A DNA stretch of 64,000 bases from Defluviitalea saccharophila (lineage in GTDB: Bacteria; Bacillota; Clostridia; Lachnospirales; Defluviitaleaceae). Below, in pieces: positions 23,834 through 32,210 of this stretch (positions within the stretch are counted from its first letter, which is position 1; every line of letters begins with the position of its first letter). Both the position numbers and the translations under genes were made by a program. The notes under the pieces are model-generated. The model saw only the letters and a program-made list of their open reading frames with translations, was not told the origin of the DNA and searched no databases. Location: positions 1,984,001-2,048,000 of the forward strand of contig NZ_CP121687.1 of NCBI RefSeq assembly GCF_038396635.1. The letters are read 5' to 3'.

Positions 23834-23971
23834 ATTGCATAGGAAATTCTGCTGAATTTCCTATGCAATAAAAAGCTCACCGGGAAGAATGCACACTTAC
23901 GTGTATTGTATTTTGTCGGCTTTGCCGACCGCGCTCGGCGAAAGAGTTTCGCGTGCGAAACTCTTTCTTGT
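23829..23971 (+). repeat. Terminator-abutting multi-hairpin repeat, copy E (full length)
   Basis: This is the best-preserved copy. Hairpin I is a perfect 21-bp stem with a 4-nt loop (23829-23849 with 23854-23874). Hairpin II ATGCAC/GTGTAT shows the compensatory change relative to copy C. Hairpin III is GCCGA/TCGGC and hairpin IV is GAGTTTCGC/GCGAAACTC with a T-rich tail. It also contains AAAAAGCTCACCGGGAAGA (from about 23870), shared with the tandem repeat at 6951-7054. It lies between gntR and the germination operon. Confidence 0.87.
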
Positions 23972-24039
23972 ATTGCAATGAATAAAATAAAGGAAAACTA
24001 CAGAAAATGAGATACAAAACAAGGAGAAGAGGAAAATAA

Positions 24040-24249
24040 ATGGAGTTGATCTTAAAGAAATTTGTCAGCATTTATTCCATATGGCCAATGCTCTTAACGG
24101 TTGGTATTGGAATGTTTGCTTTTTTTGTAGATTATAGGAGTCTAAAGGAGAAGGAAAATCTAAAAGAAGCTAAATGGGCTAAACGGATTGGATTAGTCTA
24201 TATGATCGGAGGAGCCGGCCTTTTTATTTTTATTAAGCTATTAAGTTAA
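24040..24249 (+). CDS. Small membrane protein at the head of the germinant-receptor operon (CLC_0170-like)
   Basis: A 69-residue protein with two predicted membrane helices (about residues 14-32 and 50-67) separated by a charged stretch (SLKEKENLKEAKWAKRIG). Small proteins of this form occur beside ger genes in Clostridia, annotated as CLC_0170 family; the match is by size, topology and context. GAGGAAAA precedes the ATG. The next gene starts 14 bases after its stop, so it is almost certainly the first gene of the ger operon. Small membrane proteins of the GerD or GerP type are different in sequence. Role unknown. Confidence 0.65.
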   Translation: MELILKKFVSIYSIWPMLLTVGIGMFAFFVDYRSLKEKENLKEAKWAKRIGLVYMIGGAGLFIFIKLLS

Positions 24250-24263
24250 CTTGGAGGAATACT

Positions 24264-25859
24264 ATGAAGATCTTAAAGCAATGGTTGGGCAATAAACATC
24301 ATAAAGGACAATGGGAAGATGAATTCCATGATGAAGAGAACAAAGTGACGATTCCTCTTTCAAAGGATTTAGAAACGAATATTAAAAACTTAGAATTGCT
24401 TTTTAAGGATTGCGGAGATTTTGTAAAAAGAAAATTTCCTGTAGGTGTTAATAAAGAAATCAATATGTATATTGCTTATATCGATTTAATGATTGATCGC
24501 CGTATCATCGAGGAATCTTTATTAGAGCAGCTCATGCTGCAAGTACGAAGTGTTCCGCCTCAGATGGATAAAATTAAGTCGTCCATTTATGAATTTATCC
24601 GAGACGGGGGAATTGCCACTGCGGACATTAAAGAAGTAGATACTTTGGATGAAGCTGCTTTGGCAATTTTGTCAGGAGACACGATTTTACTCATTGACGG
24701 CTATGCCAAAGTCATAGTGGTTGCTACCAAGGGCTGGCCTAACCGGGGGATCCAGGAACCGGATTCGGAAGTCGTGGTAAGAGGCCCTAAAGAAGGCTTT
24801 AGTGAAGCTCTTAGGATGAATACAGTTTTAATCAGAAGAAGAATCAGGGATACCAAGCTTAAAGTTAAACAGCTTCAAGTAGGGATTAGAAGCAGAACAG
24901 ATATCGCACTGATGTATATAGAAGATATCGTGAGAAAAGATATCCTGGAGGATGTAGAAAAACGTTTAAAGGATTTTAAGATTGATGGGATTATAGACAG
25001 CGGACATTTAGAACAGCTTATAGAAGACGATTGGAGAAGTCCGTTTCCACAGATTCAATCCACCCAAAGGCCGGATAAAGCGGCTTCCGCTATCCTTGAA
25101 GGAAGAATTGCCATTATTGTAGATAATACGCCTTTTGTGCTTCTGGTTCCAACGACTTTAAACAGTTTTTTTCAATCCTCGGAAGATTATTATCAGCGTT
25201 GGAGTATTATGAGCTTTACAAGAATGATTCGTTATATTGCAGCTTTCTTTTCAGCAGGAGTTCCTGGGCTTTATCTCGCTTTAACAGATTATCATCCTTC
25301 CATGATTCCAACTCAGCTTACCATGGCTATCACTGCTTCAAGAGAACAAGTGCCTTTCCCCTCAGTGATAGAAGTAGTGTTAATGGAACTGGCTTTTGAG
25401 CTTTTACGTGAAGCTGGGACAAGGCTTCCGGGACCTATAGGCAGTACCATTGGGATCGTAGGAGGTCTTATTATAGGACAAGCGGCTGTTGAAGCGAAGA
25501 TTGTAAGTCCTATTGTCGTTATTGTGGTATCCGTTACGGCTATTTCCAGTTTTGCAATTCCGGATAATGCTCTGACTGTAGGCTTTCGTCTTGTAAAGTT
25601 TTTAATTATTGGACTTTCGGCAGTAATGGGGTTATATGGATTTTTACTAGGAGTTTTAATTGTACTCATTCATCTGGTTTCTCTAAAGAGCTTTAATATG
25701 CCCTATATGTCTCCCTTTGTTTCTGCCGGCATCAATCAATACGAGGATATAAAGGATTCAATTTTTAGAGTACCGACATTTATGATGAATAGAAGACCTA
25801 TCTTCTCAAGTCCCGATAAAAGAGTACGATTAAAAACTAAGAAAAAAAAGAATGAGTAG
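24264..25859 (+). CDS. Spore germination protein, GerA family (A subunit)
   Basis: A 531-residue GerAA/GerKA-type subunit of a germinant receptor in the spore inner membrane. The soluble N-terminal part (about residues 25-310) has the family segments LETNIKNLELLFKDCGDFVKR, RGPKEGFSEALRMNT, LIRRRIRDTKLK and the IQSTQRPDKAASAILEGRIA region. The C-terminal part has five or six membrane segments starting FFQSSEDYYQRW. The A subunit takes part in forming an ion channel opened by nutrients. GGAGG lies 7 bases before the ATG. It forms an operon with the B and C genes. Nutrient specificity cannot be read from the sequence. Confidence 0.93.
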   Translation: MKILKQWLGNKHHKGQWEDEFHDEENKVTIPLSKDLETNIKNLELLFKDCGDFVKRKFPVGVNKEINMYIAYIDLMIDRRIIEESLLEQLMLQVRSVPPQMDKIKSSIYEFIRDGGIATADIKEVDTLDEAALAILSGDTILLIDGYAKVIVVATKGWPNRGIQEPDSEVVVRGPKEGFSEALRMNTVLIRRRIRDTKLKVKQLQVGIRSRTDIALMYIEDIVRKDILEDVEKRLKDFKIDGIIDSGHLEQLIEDDWRSPFPQIQSTQRPDKAASAILEGRIAIIVDNTPFVLLVPTTLNSFFQSSEDYYQRWSIMSFTRMIRYIAAFFSAGVPGLYLALTDYHPSMIPTQLTMAITASREQVPFPSVIEVVLMELAFELLREAGTRLPGPIGSTIGIVGGLIIGQAAVEAKIVSPIVVIVVSVTAISSFAIPDNALTVGFRLVKFLIIGLSAVMGLYGFLLGVLIVLIHLVSLKSFNMPYMSPFVSAGINQYEDIKDSIFRVPTFMMNRRPIFSSPDKRVRLKTKKKKNE

Positions 25860-25868
25860 GAGGACATT

Positions 25869-26975
25869 ATGTTTTCAAAAAACGATAAAGTATCCATTCG
25901 TCAGGTAGAGATTCTACTCATTTTAGACTTAACCAGTACTTCTGTGCTTTCTTTTCCAAGAACGGCAGCAGAAATTGCTAACCAGGATGCATGGATTATT
26001 CTGATAGGAGCAACTCTTCTTGCTTTTTTATTTGGATATATTATCACAAGAGTGACTAAGCGCTTTCCAGGGGATACTTTTGTAGAAATTTCTTCAAAAG
26101 TATTATCAAAACCTGTAGGGATTTTACTAAGCATTCTTTTTTTGGGAAAACTCAGTATTACTATGGCTATGGAATTAAGAATTTTTGGAGAGTTAGTCAA
26201 ACAGGTTCTGCTTCCTAGAACGCCTATTGAAGTGATTATGGCATCTATGCTTCTTATATGTTCTTATCTGGTGCGAAAGGGATATGAATGTAAGGCAAGA
26301 CTTGGAGAAATCCTTATCTTTATCATTTTTATACCCCTAGTTATTATTTTACTGTTCGTACTTCCTGATACAGATTTTTCTAATTTAAAGCCTTTTCTTA
26401 CAACTCCCCTTCCACAGCTTTTAAAAGGAAGCTATTTTTTAGCATTTCTCTATACGCCCATGGAATTTATTTTAATGGCGGGGCCTTTGATTAATAATCC
26501 TAAGAAAGCAGGGCGGATTACTTTTACTGCTATCGGATTTGTAGGAGTTTTGAATGTAGTATTAGCAATTATTACTATTGGCGTCCTGGGAGCTATGGGA
26601 ACAAGACAGCAAATATGGCCGGTTATGACCTTAATGCAGATCATAGAAATCCCTGGGGCATTTGTTGAAAGACAAGATGTCCTCATGATGATTTTTTGGA
26701 TTTTATCCGTATTTTCCTTTATTAGTACATTGATGTATTTTATCAGTTTTATCATAACAAGAATCTTAAAGGCAGACGAACATTGTTTCTTAGTACTTCC
26801 ATTGGTTCCTGTTTTATATTTAATATCCCTTATTCCGGATAATATTGTAGAGGCTTTTAATTGGATTGAATTTCTTGTTAAATATTTTAGAATATTATTC
26901 TTGCTACCTATTCCTCTTCTTATTTTGATTGTAGCCAGGTTAAGAAAGCTGGGTGAGTCCATTGAAGAAAAATAA
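25869..26975 (+). CDS. Spore germination protein, GerB family (amino-acid permease-like B subunit)
   Basis: A 368-residue integral membrane protein with ten predicted segments, belonging to the GerAB/endospore germination permease family in the APC superfamily, the subunit thought to bind the germinant. Family features include the opening VSIRQVEILLILDLTSTS and TPMEFILMAGPLI in the sixth segment. AGGAGG lies just before the ATG at 25869, nine bases after the A gene stop. Its 3' end overlaps the C-subunit gene. Confidence 0.93.
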   Translation: MFSKNDKVSIRQVEILLILDLTSTSVLSFPRTAAEIANQDAWIILIGATLLAFLFGYIITRVTKRFPGDTFVEISSKVLSKPVGILLSILFLGKLSITMAMELRIFGELVKQVLLPRTPIEVIMASMLLICSYLVRKGYECKARLGEILIFIIFIPLVIILLFVLPDTDFSNLKPFLTTPLPQLLKGSYFLAFLYTPMEFILMAGPLINNPKKAGRITFTAIGFVGVLNVVLAIITIGVLGAMGTRQQIWPVMTLMQIIEIPGAFVERQDVLMMIFWILSVFSFISTLMYFISFIITRILKADEHCFLVLPLVPVLYLISLIPDNIVEAFNWIEFLVKYFRILFLLPIPLLILIVARLRKLGESIEEK

Positions 26976-28119
26976 AATTTTAATTGTATGTATCCTTTTA
27001 AGCATATTCTTGCTTACAGGATGTTGGGATAGTATGAGTATTGACAGAAGAGCATTTGTTTTGGGATTAGGGATAGATAAATATATTTTTGATGAAACAA
27101 AAGATGAGCCAAGTCTAAATACTCATTGGACCAAGTACAGGATTGCTTTTTCAATTCCCAATATTTCTAAATTCGCAGGAGAACAAGGGCTTACCGATGA
27201 GCCAAAGTTTGTACTGGTCAGTACTGGTCCAACATTTTCTAATACCTATAAAGGAGTGGGAGGACGGCTTAATAAAGTACCTTATTTTGGACACGTCAAG
27301 TCCATCGTATTTGGAAGTGAACTTTTAAAAGACAAGGTTCTGTTTAAAGAAGTTTTGGATACCCTTCAAAGAAATTCCGAGTTTAGCAGAAGTATTCCTA
27401 TAGTAGCGATTGACGGAGCCGCGGATGAAGCGATTAAAGCGGTTCCTCAGAGTAATCCTCTGCTGAGCATTTACATTAATCAGCTGATTGAAAGCAATAA
27501 GAGTGAGACTCTGCAGTTTAAAAAGAAAGACTTAGGAGAGCTTCTCCAAAATTTCCAGGAAGATAAGATGACGATGATTCCAAAGCTCACAGTAGGAGAA
27601 AAGGATATAAAAATTGCCGGAGCAGCCATTATTAAAGACTATGAATTAAAAGGATGGCTGGATGAGAGAGAAACCAGAGGGGCTCTTTGGATACAGAAGA
27701 GAAACCAGAGGTTTGAAGTCAGTGCGCCTTATGAGGACTTTCATGTAGCATATCATGTATCCAATGCAAAATCAAAAATTAAATTTGGCAACAAAGAGGA
27801 TGAACTTTCCTGTCATATTGATATTCAGGCAGAAGGGAATCTTGATGAATTTATATTGGATAAAAGTATCCTTAGCACAAAAGAAATAAAAAAAGTTGAA
27901 GAAGCCATCGCAAAAGTCATTAAAGATGAAGTGCTTAATTCCCTTAAAATCCTTCAGGAAAAATACCAGGCTGATGTTATTGGGCTCGGTAAAGAATTAG
28001 AAAGACAACATCCAAAGGAATGGCTAAAAGTTAAGGATAATTGGGAAGAAGTCTTTGAACACCTGCCTATTTCAGTGAATGTTAATATATTTATTCGTCG
28101 TGTAGGACAATCAAAATAG
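26962..28119 (+). CDS. Spore germination lipoprotein, GerC family (C subunit)
   Basis: A 385-residue lipoprotein. The signal peptide ends in a lipobox, LLTGC, so Cys (about residue 20) should be lipidated and the protein held on the outer face of the spore inner membrane. The next residues WDSMSIDRRAFVLGLGID are the GerC opening. The C-terminal GerAC domain ends near VNVNIFIRRVGQ. The start is either GTG at 26953 or TTG at 26962; GGGTGAG lies right before the latter, which gives a standard KK-type signal peptide, so it is preferred. The gene overlaps the B-subunit gene by about 14 bases. Confidence 0.9.
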   Translation: MKKNKILIVCILLSIFLLTGCWDSMSIDRRAFVLGLGIDKYIFDETKDEPSLNTHWTKYRIAFSIPNISKFAGEQGLTDEPKFVLVSTGPTFSNTYKGVGGRLNKVPYFGHVKSIVFGSELLKDKVLFKEVLDTLQRNSEFSRSIPIVAIDGAADEAIKAVPQSNPLLSIYINQLIESNKSETLQFKKKDLGELLQNFQEDKMTMIPKLTVGEKDIKIAGAAIIKDYELKGWLDERETRGALWIQKRNQRFEVSAPYEDFHVAYHVSNAKSKIKFGNKEDELSCHIDIQAEGNLDEFILDKSILSTKEIKKVEEAIAKVIKDEVLNSLKILQEKYQADVIGLGKELERQHPKEWLKVKDNWEEVFEHLPISVNVNIFIRRVGQSK

Positions 28120-28127
28120 ATTCTTTT

Positions 28128-28156
28128 GTATAGAAAGATTATAACTGGAAATACTA
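28128..28156 (+). promoter_or_regulatory. Sigma-F-like promoter for spoIIR
   Basis: GGAAATACTA at 28147-28156 fits the sigma-F -10 consensus GGHRANAHTR at every position. GTATA at 28128-28132 fits the -35 GYWTA. The 14-base spacer is shorter than the usual 15-16. spoIIR is a known sigma-F target in Bacillus and Clostridia. Confidence 0.5.
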
Positions 28157-28180
28157 AAAATAAATTGAAAAGGGGGAATT

Positions 28181-28879
28181 ATGATGAAACTACTCAATTG
28201 GTTTAAGAAAGAAAAGAACTTTTTATTTGCATCGATTATTTTAGGGACATTGATTACAGGAATCATTCTTCAGTATTCAAAAGCATATTCAGAAACAATA
28301 CAAACAGGTATCGCTGACAATGTTATTCGCTTTCATGTTATAGCCAACAGCGATTCAGAGGAAGACCAGGAGTTAAAGAAAGAAGTAAGGGATGCCATTT
28401 TAAATGAAATGAGCCCTATTCTTTCGGAATCCTCTTCAATTGAAGTATCAAGAGAGCTTCTTATAGAAAATATGGACAAAATGAAAGCTATTGCAGAGGA
28501 TGTAGTCGCACAATGGGGTAAAAACTATTCCGTTAAAGTTACTCTGGGACCGGCAGTATTCCCTACTAAGCAATATGGAGATATAGTTCTTCCAACAGGA
28601 GAATATGAGGCCCTTAGAGTCTCGATTGGAAAAGGCGAAGGCAAGAACTGGTGGTGTGTTATGTTTCCGCCCCTCTGCTTTGTGGACGTTACCCATGGGG
28701 TAGTACCTGAAGAAACGAAGAAAGATTTAAGAGGCGTGCTAAGCGAAGAAGAGTATAAAATAGTCACGCAAGCCAGATATGAAGAAGATGTTCCTGTTAA
28801 AGTAAAACTGAAAATTGTAGAATGGTGGCAAGAAAGAAAGTATGATAAAAAACATCAGCTTGTAAAAAAAGAATTATGA
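28181..28879 (+). CDS. spoIIR: Stage II sporulation protein R
   Basis: A 232-residue protein with an N-terminal membrane or signal segment (about residues 14-32) and an exported domain. Family hallmarks are VIRFHVIANSDSEEDQ (about residues 47-62), YGDIVLPTGEYEALRV and the strongly conserved GKNWWCVMFPPLCFVD (about 151-166). SpoIIR is made in the forespore, secreted into the intermembrane space and triggers SpoIIGA to process pro-sigma-E in the mother cell. GGGGG precedes two adjacent ATGs (28181 and 28184). A sigma-F-like promoter lies 25 bases upstream and a strong terminator follows. Confidence 0.95.
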   Translation: MMKLLNWFKKEKNFLFASIILGTLITGIILQYSKAYSETIQTGIADNVIRFHVIANSDSEEDQELKKEVRDAILNEMSPILSESSSIEVSRELLIENMDKMKAIAEDVVAQWGKNYSVKVTLGPAVFPTKQYGDIVLPTGEYEALRVSIGKGEGKNWWCVMFPPLCFVDVTHGVVPEETKKDLRGVLSEEEYKIVTQARYEEDVPVKVKLKIVEWWQERKYDKKHQLVKKEL

Positions 28880-28902
28880 AAAACTCATAATTCTTTTTTT
28901 TG
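28867..28902 (+). terminator. Intrinsic terminator after spoIIR
   Basis: A stem of about 11 bp, AAGAATTATGA / TCATAATTCTT, overlaps the stop codon and is followed by a T run. Confidence 0.88.
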
Positions 28903-28982
28903 CTATTGCAAGGAACACTACTTTTGATTAATATTAAATTGTTTTGTTTATTATTTTATTGCAAAGAATTGGAGGCAGGCGG

Positions 28983-30449
28983 TTGAGAAGAATAGATCAT
29001 ACAAAGACCCCATTATTTACAGCATTAAAAGAACATATGAATAAAGACGTTATACCCTTCCATGTACCGGGGCATAAATATGGAAGAGGTAATCCGGAAC
29101 TTTTGGAATTCTTCGGTGAGAATACTATGAAAGCAGACGTAAACGGGATGGAAGACCTTGATAATGCCTGCAATCCTATTTCAGTTATAAAAGAAGCCGA
29201 AGAATATGCAGCAGATGCCTTTGGCGCAGAAGAAGCCTTTTTCCTGGTGAATGGGACAACTTCCGGAATACAAGCAATGATTATGAGTGCCGTAAGACCC
29301 GGAGAACAAATCATTATTCCTAGAAATGCTCACAAATCTACAATAGGAGGCATTATTTTAGCCGGTGCGATTCCGATTTATGTGCCCTCAGAGATTAATG
29401 AAGAACTGGGGATTGCCATGGGGGTATCGGCAGGAGTAATCAAGAAAGCACTGGAAATACATGATTTTGCAAAGGCTGTTTTTGTAGTAAATCCTACTTA
29501 TTACGGGGCAGTATCGGATTTAAAATCCATTGTTCGAAGTGCCCATAGAAATGGTACGGCGGTTTTAGTGGATGAAGCCCATGGGGCCCATATGCATTTT
29601 CATGATGAATTTCCCCTAACAGCAATGGAAGTCGGAGCGGATATGAGTGCATGCAGCACCCACAAAACCGGAGGAAGCTTAACTCAAAGCTCCATATTAC
29701 TTCTTAGGGGCAATATGATTGAAAAAGAAGTTGTAAAACAGGTATTAAATTTAAACTTCACAACCAGTGCTTCCTATCTTTTGATGGCGTCCATTGATAC
29801 ATCCAGAAAGTTAATGGCGACACAGGGGGAAGCGATGCTTACAGAGACCTTGGAGCTGTGCAGATACGCCAGAAAAAGATTAAATGAAATAGATGGGGTT
29901 TATGCCTTTGGAAGAGAACTGGTAGGAACACCGGGCTGCTTTGATTTAGATGAAACAAAACTTGGCATTCATGTAAGAAGGCTTGGCATTACTGGTTTTG
30001 AAATGGAGAAAATCCTTAGAAAAGAATACAATATCCAGGTGGAGATGTCAGATATTTATAATGTCATGGCGATTATCACTCTAGGAGATAGAAAAGAAGA
30101 CATTGATAAACTGGTTGATGCAGTGGCTGATATTGCTAAAAAACAAGGAGTTCATGAGGTAAAGAATATTGTTTATATGCCGGATATGCCGGAGCTTATC
30201 GTATCTCCAAGAGACGCTTTCTATAGCCCTAAAAGAGCGATTCCATTAGAAGAATGTGCCGGACATATCTGTGCAGAAATGATTATGGCATATCCTCCGG
30301 GAATTCCTATTATTTGCCCGGGAGAGAGAATTACAAAAGACATCATTGATTATGTAAAGTTGTTAAAAGAAGAAGAGTGTCAAATGCAAGGAACGGCAGA
30401 CCCCTATGTAAATTATATAAGAGTTCTTGGAAGAAGTGTGGGAGAGTAA
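28983..30449 (+). CDS. speA: Orn/Lys/Arg decarboxylase family PLP enzyme (SpeA/YaaO-like)
   Basis: A 488-residue cytoplasmic decarboxylase of fold type I. The PLP lysine lies in CSTHKTGGSLTQSS (about residue 228), preceded by VDEAHGAHMHFHDE that holds the PLP Asp and the stacking His. The N-terminus TPLFTALKEHMNKDVIPFHVPGHKYGRG is typical. The sequence closely resembles the short Bacillus SpeA arginine decarboxylase rather than the long E. coli form, so arginine to agmatine is the likely reaction, but lysine cannot be excluded. The start is TTG at 28983, with GGAGG 7 bases before. It is flanked by terminators and sits between spoIIR and sleB-like genes without obvious functional link. Confidence 0.85.
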   Translation: MRRIDHTKTPLFTALKEHMNKDVIPFHVPGHKYGRGNPELLEFFGENTMKADVNGMEDLDNACNPISVIKEAEEYAADAFGAEEAFFLVNGTTSGIQAMIMSAVRPGEQIIIPRNAHKSTIGGIILAGAIPIYVPSEINEELGIAMGVSAGVIKKALEIHDFAKAVFVVNPTYYGAVSDLKSIVRSAHRNGTAVLVDEAHGAHMHFHDEFPLTAMEVGADMSACSTHKTGGSLTQSSILLLRGNMIEKEVVKQVLNLNFTTSASYLLMASIDTSRKLMATQGEAMLTETLELCRYARKRLNEIDGVYAFGRELVGTPGCFDLDETKLGIHVRRLGITGFEMEKILRKEYNIQVEMSDIYNVMAIITLGDRKEDIDKLVDAVADIAKKQGVHEVKNIVYMPDMPELIVSPRDAFYSPKRAIPLEECAGHICAEMIMAYPPGIPIICPGERITKDIIDYVKLLKEEECQMQGTADPYVNYIRVLGRSVGE

Positions 30450-30480
30450 AGCAGGTACAATTAATCGTACCTGCTTTTTT
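30448..30480 (+). terminator. Intrinsic terminator after the decarboxylase gene
   Basis: An 11-bp stem AAAGCAGGTAC / GTACCTGCTTT is followed by T residues and overlaps the stop codon. Confidence 0.88.
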
Positions 30481-30555
30481 GCGTTTAAAAGGATAAAAAA
30501 TAGATTTTAACAAATAATACTATCAGTACTCTTATAAGGCTTTAGGAGGTTAATC

Positions 30556-31464
30556 ATGAATACCAGAAGAGTCATACTGATTGTATTATTTTTTATCATG
30601 ATGCTCAGTACGGGTGCTGCATTCTTTACAGAATACATCACACCCGATGCAGTAGAAGCCGCTACATATACCTGGGGCTCAGAAGGCTCCACCGTCAGAG
30701 AAATTCAAACCAAATTAAAACAATGGGGCTATTATAATGGAACCGTTGATGGGAAGTACGGCTATCAAACCTGGCTAGCCGTCAGAAAATTTCAGGAGAA
30801 AAACGGAATCAAAGTAGACGGTATAGCAGGGCCTGCCACCTTAAGTAAAATAGGAATTAATACGGAAGGAGGAAGTACGGCTTCGAACACAGTGTATTCC
30901 TGGGGGGCCAGGGGAGAAACGGTCAGAGAGATTCAAAGAAGGCTTAAGAACTGGGGCTATTATGATGGAAGTGTTGACGGCGTATATGGCTATGGAACTT
31001 GGGCTGCCGTAAAGAAGTTTCAACAAAAAAACGGTCTAAAAGCAGATGGCGTAACCGGTACTTCTACTCTACAGGCATTAGGAATTGCCACAGGAAGCAC
31101 TCAGGGTTCCGACAGCAGGAATGTATATCTTTTGGCGGCCGCCATTTATGGAGAATCAAGAGGAGAGCCTTATACAGGACAGGTAGCTGTAGGAGCGGTT
31201 ATATTAAACCGAGTAAGGCATAGCTCGTTCCCTAATACCATTGCCGGTGTTATTTATCAGCCGGGGGCCTTTGATGCCGTAAAAGACGGACAAATCAATC
31301 TTACGCCCAATGAAACGGCTTATAAGGCAGCAAGGGATGCTCTAAACGGTTGGGATCCTACCGGAGGCTGTATCTATTATTGGAACCCTGCAACAGCAAC
31401 AAGTAAATGGGTTTGGTCAAGACCTATCATTACTCAGATCGGAAAACATGTATTTGCGAAATAA
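30556..31464 (+). CDS. sleB: Spore cortex-lytic enzyme SleB-like, two peptidoglycan-binding domains
   Basis: A 302-residue exported enzyme with an N-terminal signal or membrane segment (about residues 6-25). Two PG_binding_1 domains follow (about 42-97 and 114-169), each with a WGSEGSTVREIQ or WGARGETVREIQ opening and a VDGxYGYxTWxAVxxFQ core. A C-terminal hydrolase_2 (SleB) catalytic domain (about 187-301) has the likely catalytic Glu in YGESRGEPYTGQVAVGAVILNRV. SleB is a lytic transglycosylase that cuts cortex peptidoglycan containing muramic-delta-lactam during germination. The typical SleB has one binding domain, so this one is enlarged. GGAGG precedes the ATG. It is followed 15 bases later by a paralog and then ypeB. 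Confidence 0.9.
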   Translation: MNTRRVILIVLFFIMMLSTGAAFFTEYITPDAVEAATYTWGSEGSTVREIQTKLKQWGYYNGTVDGKYGYQTWLAVRKFQEKNGIKVDGIAGPATLSKIGINTEGGSTASNTVYSWGARGETVREIQRRLKNWGYYDGSVDGVYGYGTWAAVKKFQQKNGLKADGVTGTSTLQALGIATGSTQGSDSRNVYLLAAAIYGESRGEPYTGQVAVGAVILNRVRHSSFPNTIAGVIYQPGAFDAVKDGQINLTPNETAYKAARDALNGWDPTGGCIYYWNPATATSKWVWSRPIITQIGKHVFAK

Positions 31465-31479
31465 TATAGGAGGTAGACT

Positions 31480-32187
31480 ATGGAGTTTAAAAAGATTCTA
31501 CTTATTATCCTTAGTTGTGCCATGGTAATCAATTTGATATATGCCGGATGGATTTATACGGTAACCCCAAAAAGTATAGAAACGGTTTCTTATACCTGGG
31601 GATCAGAGGGAGAGACGGTAAAACAAATACAGCAAAAATTAAAACAGTGGGGTTATTTAAAAGGCAATGTAGACGGTAAGTACGGCTATCAAACCTGGGA
31701 GGCGGTTAAAGCCTTTCAAGCCAAGAATGGCTTAAAAGCTGATGGTATCGCAGGAGAACAAACCCTTGAAAAGCTTGGTATTCAAGTGGAAAAGAGTACG
31801 AAAAATCAAGGAGGGGGAGGTGCTACGGCCAATGATAAAGATGTAAGACTGATGGCTGCAGCCATTCATGGAGAAGGAAGAGGGGAGCCTTATATAGGAC
31901 AAGTGGCTATAGGAGCGGTTATATTAAACCGAGTTCGCCACAGCTCCTTTCCAAATTCCATAGCCGGAGTTGTCTATCAACCGGGAGCCTTTGATGCGGT
32001 ATCCGATGGCCAGATTAATTTAGAGCCTGATGAATCTTCCCTAAAAGCGGCAAGGGATGCTCTAAATGGCTGGGATCCCACGGGTGGTGCGATTTACTAC
32101 TGGAACCCTGCAACGGCAAAGAGCAAATGGATTTGGTCAATACCCATTACTAAAAGGATAGGAAAACATGTTTTCGGTAAAAAATAG
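31480..32187 (+). CDS. Second SleB-like cortex-lytic enzyme, one peptidoglycan-binding domain
   Basis: A 235-residue paralog of the preceding gene product, with an N-terminal membrane or signal segment, one PG_binding_1 domain (about residues 39-98, WGSEGETVKQIQQKLKQWGY) and a full SleB catalytic domain (about 120-234; HGEGRGEPYIGQVAIGAVILNRV holds the predicted catalytic Glu). The catalytic domains of the two are very similar, and matching phrases such as PNETAYKAARDALNGWDPTGG and PDESSLKAARDALNGWDPTGG show a tandem duplication. This copy has the usual SleB domain count. AGGAGG lies upstream of the ATG. The ypeB gene starts 24 bases after its stop. Confidence 0.9.
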   Translation: MEFKKILLIILSCAMVINLIYAGWIYTVTPKSIETVSYTWGSEGETVKQIQQKLKQWGYLKGNVDGKYGYQTWEAVKAFQAKNGLKADGIAGEQTLEKLGIQVEKSTKNQGGGGATANDKDVRLMAAAIHGEGRGEPYIGQVAIGAVILNRVRHSSFPNSIAGVVYQPGAFDAVSDGQINLEPDESSLKAARDALNGWDPTGGAIYYWNPATAKSKWIWSIPITKRIGKHVFGKK

Positions 32188-32210
32188 AGGTTAAGAAAGA
32201 GGTGAGTTCT

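Noticed and set aside
18876-23971. Intergenic repeats as a CRISPR array
   Set aside because: Copies are kilobases apart, about 140 bases long and multi-hairpin, with genes between them and no spacers or cas genes.
23980-24009. Sigma-G promoter for the germinant receptor operon (GAATA at 23980)
   Set aside because: The sequence 18 bases downstream reads GAAAATG, not CATNHTA.
26450-26962. 170-codon minus-strand open frame opposite the gerB-like gene
   Set aside because: It is antisense to a clear membrane-protein gene and has no start site signals.
30491-30522. Sigma-G promoter upstream of the sleB-like pair (GGATA with AATACTA)
   Set aside because: The spacing is 20 bases and the -10 lacks the leading C; too weak to report, although sigma-G control is expected from the family.
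30556-32187. The two sleB-like genes as one gene broken by a frameshift
   Set aside because: Each has its own signal segment, binding domain, full catalytic domain and ribosome site.
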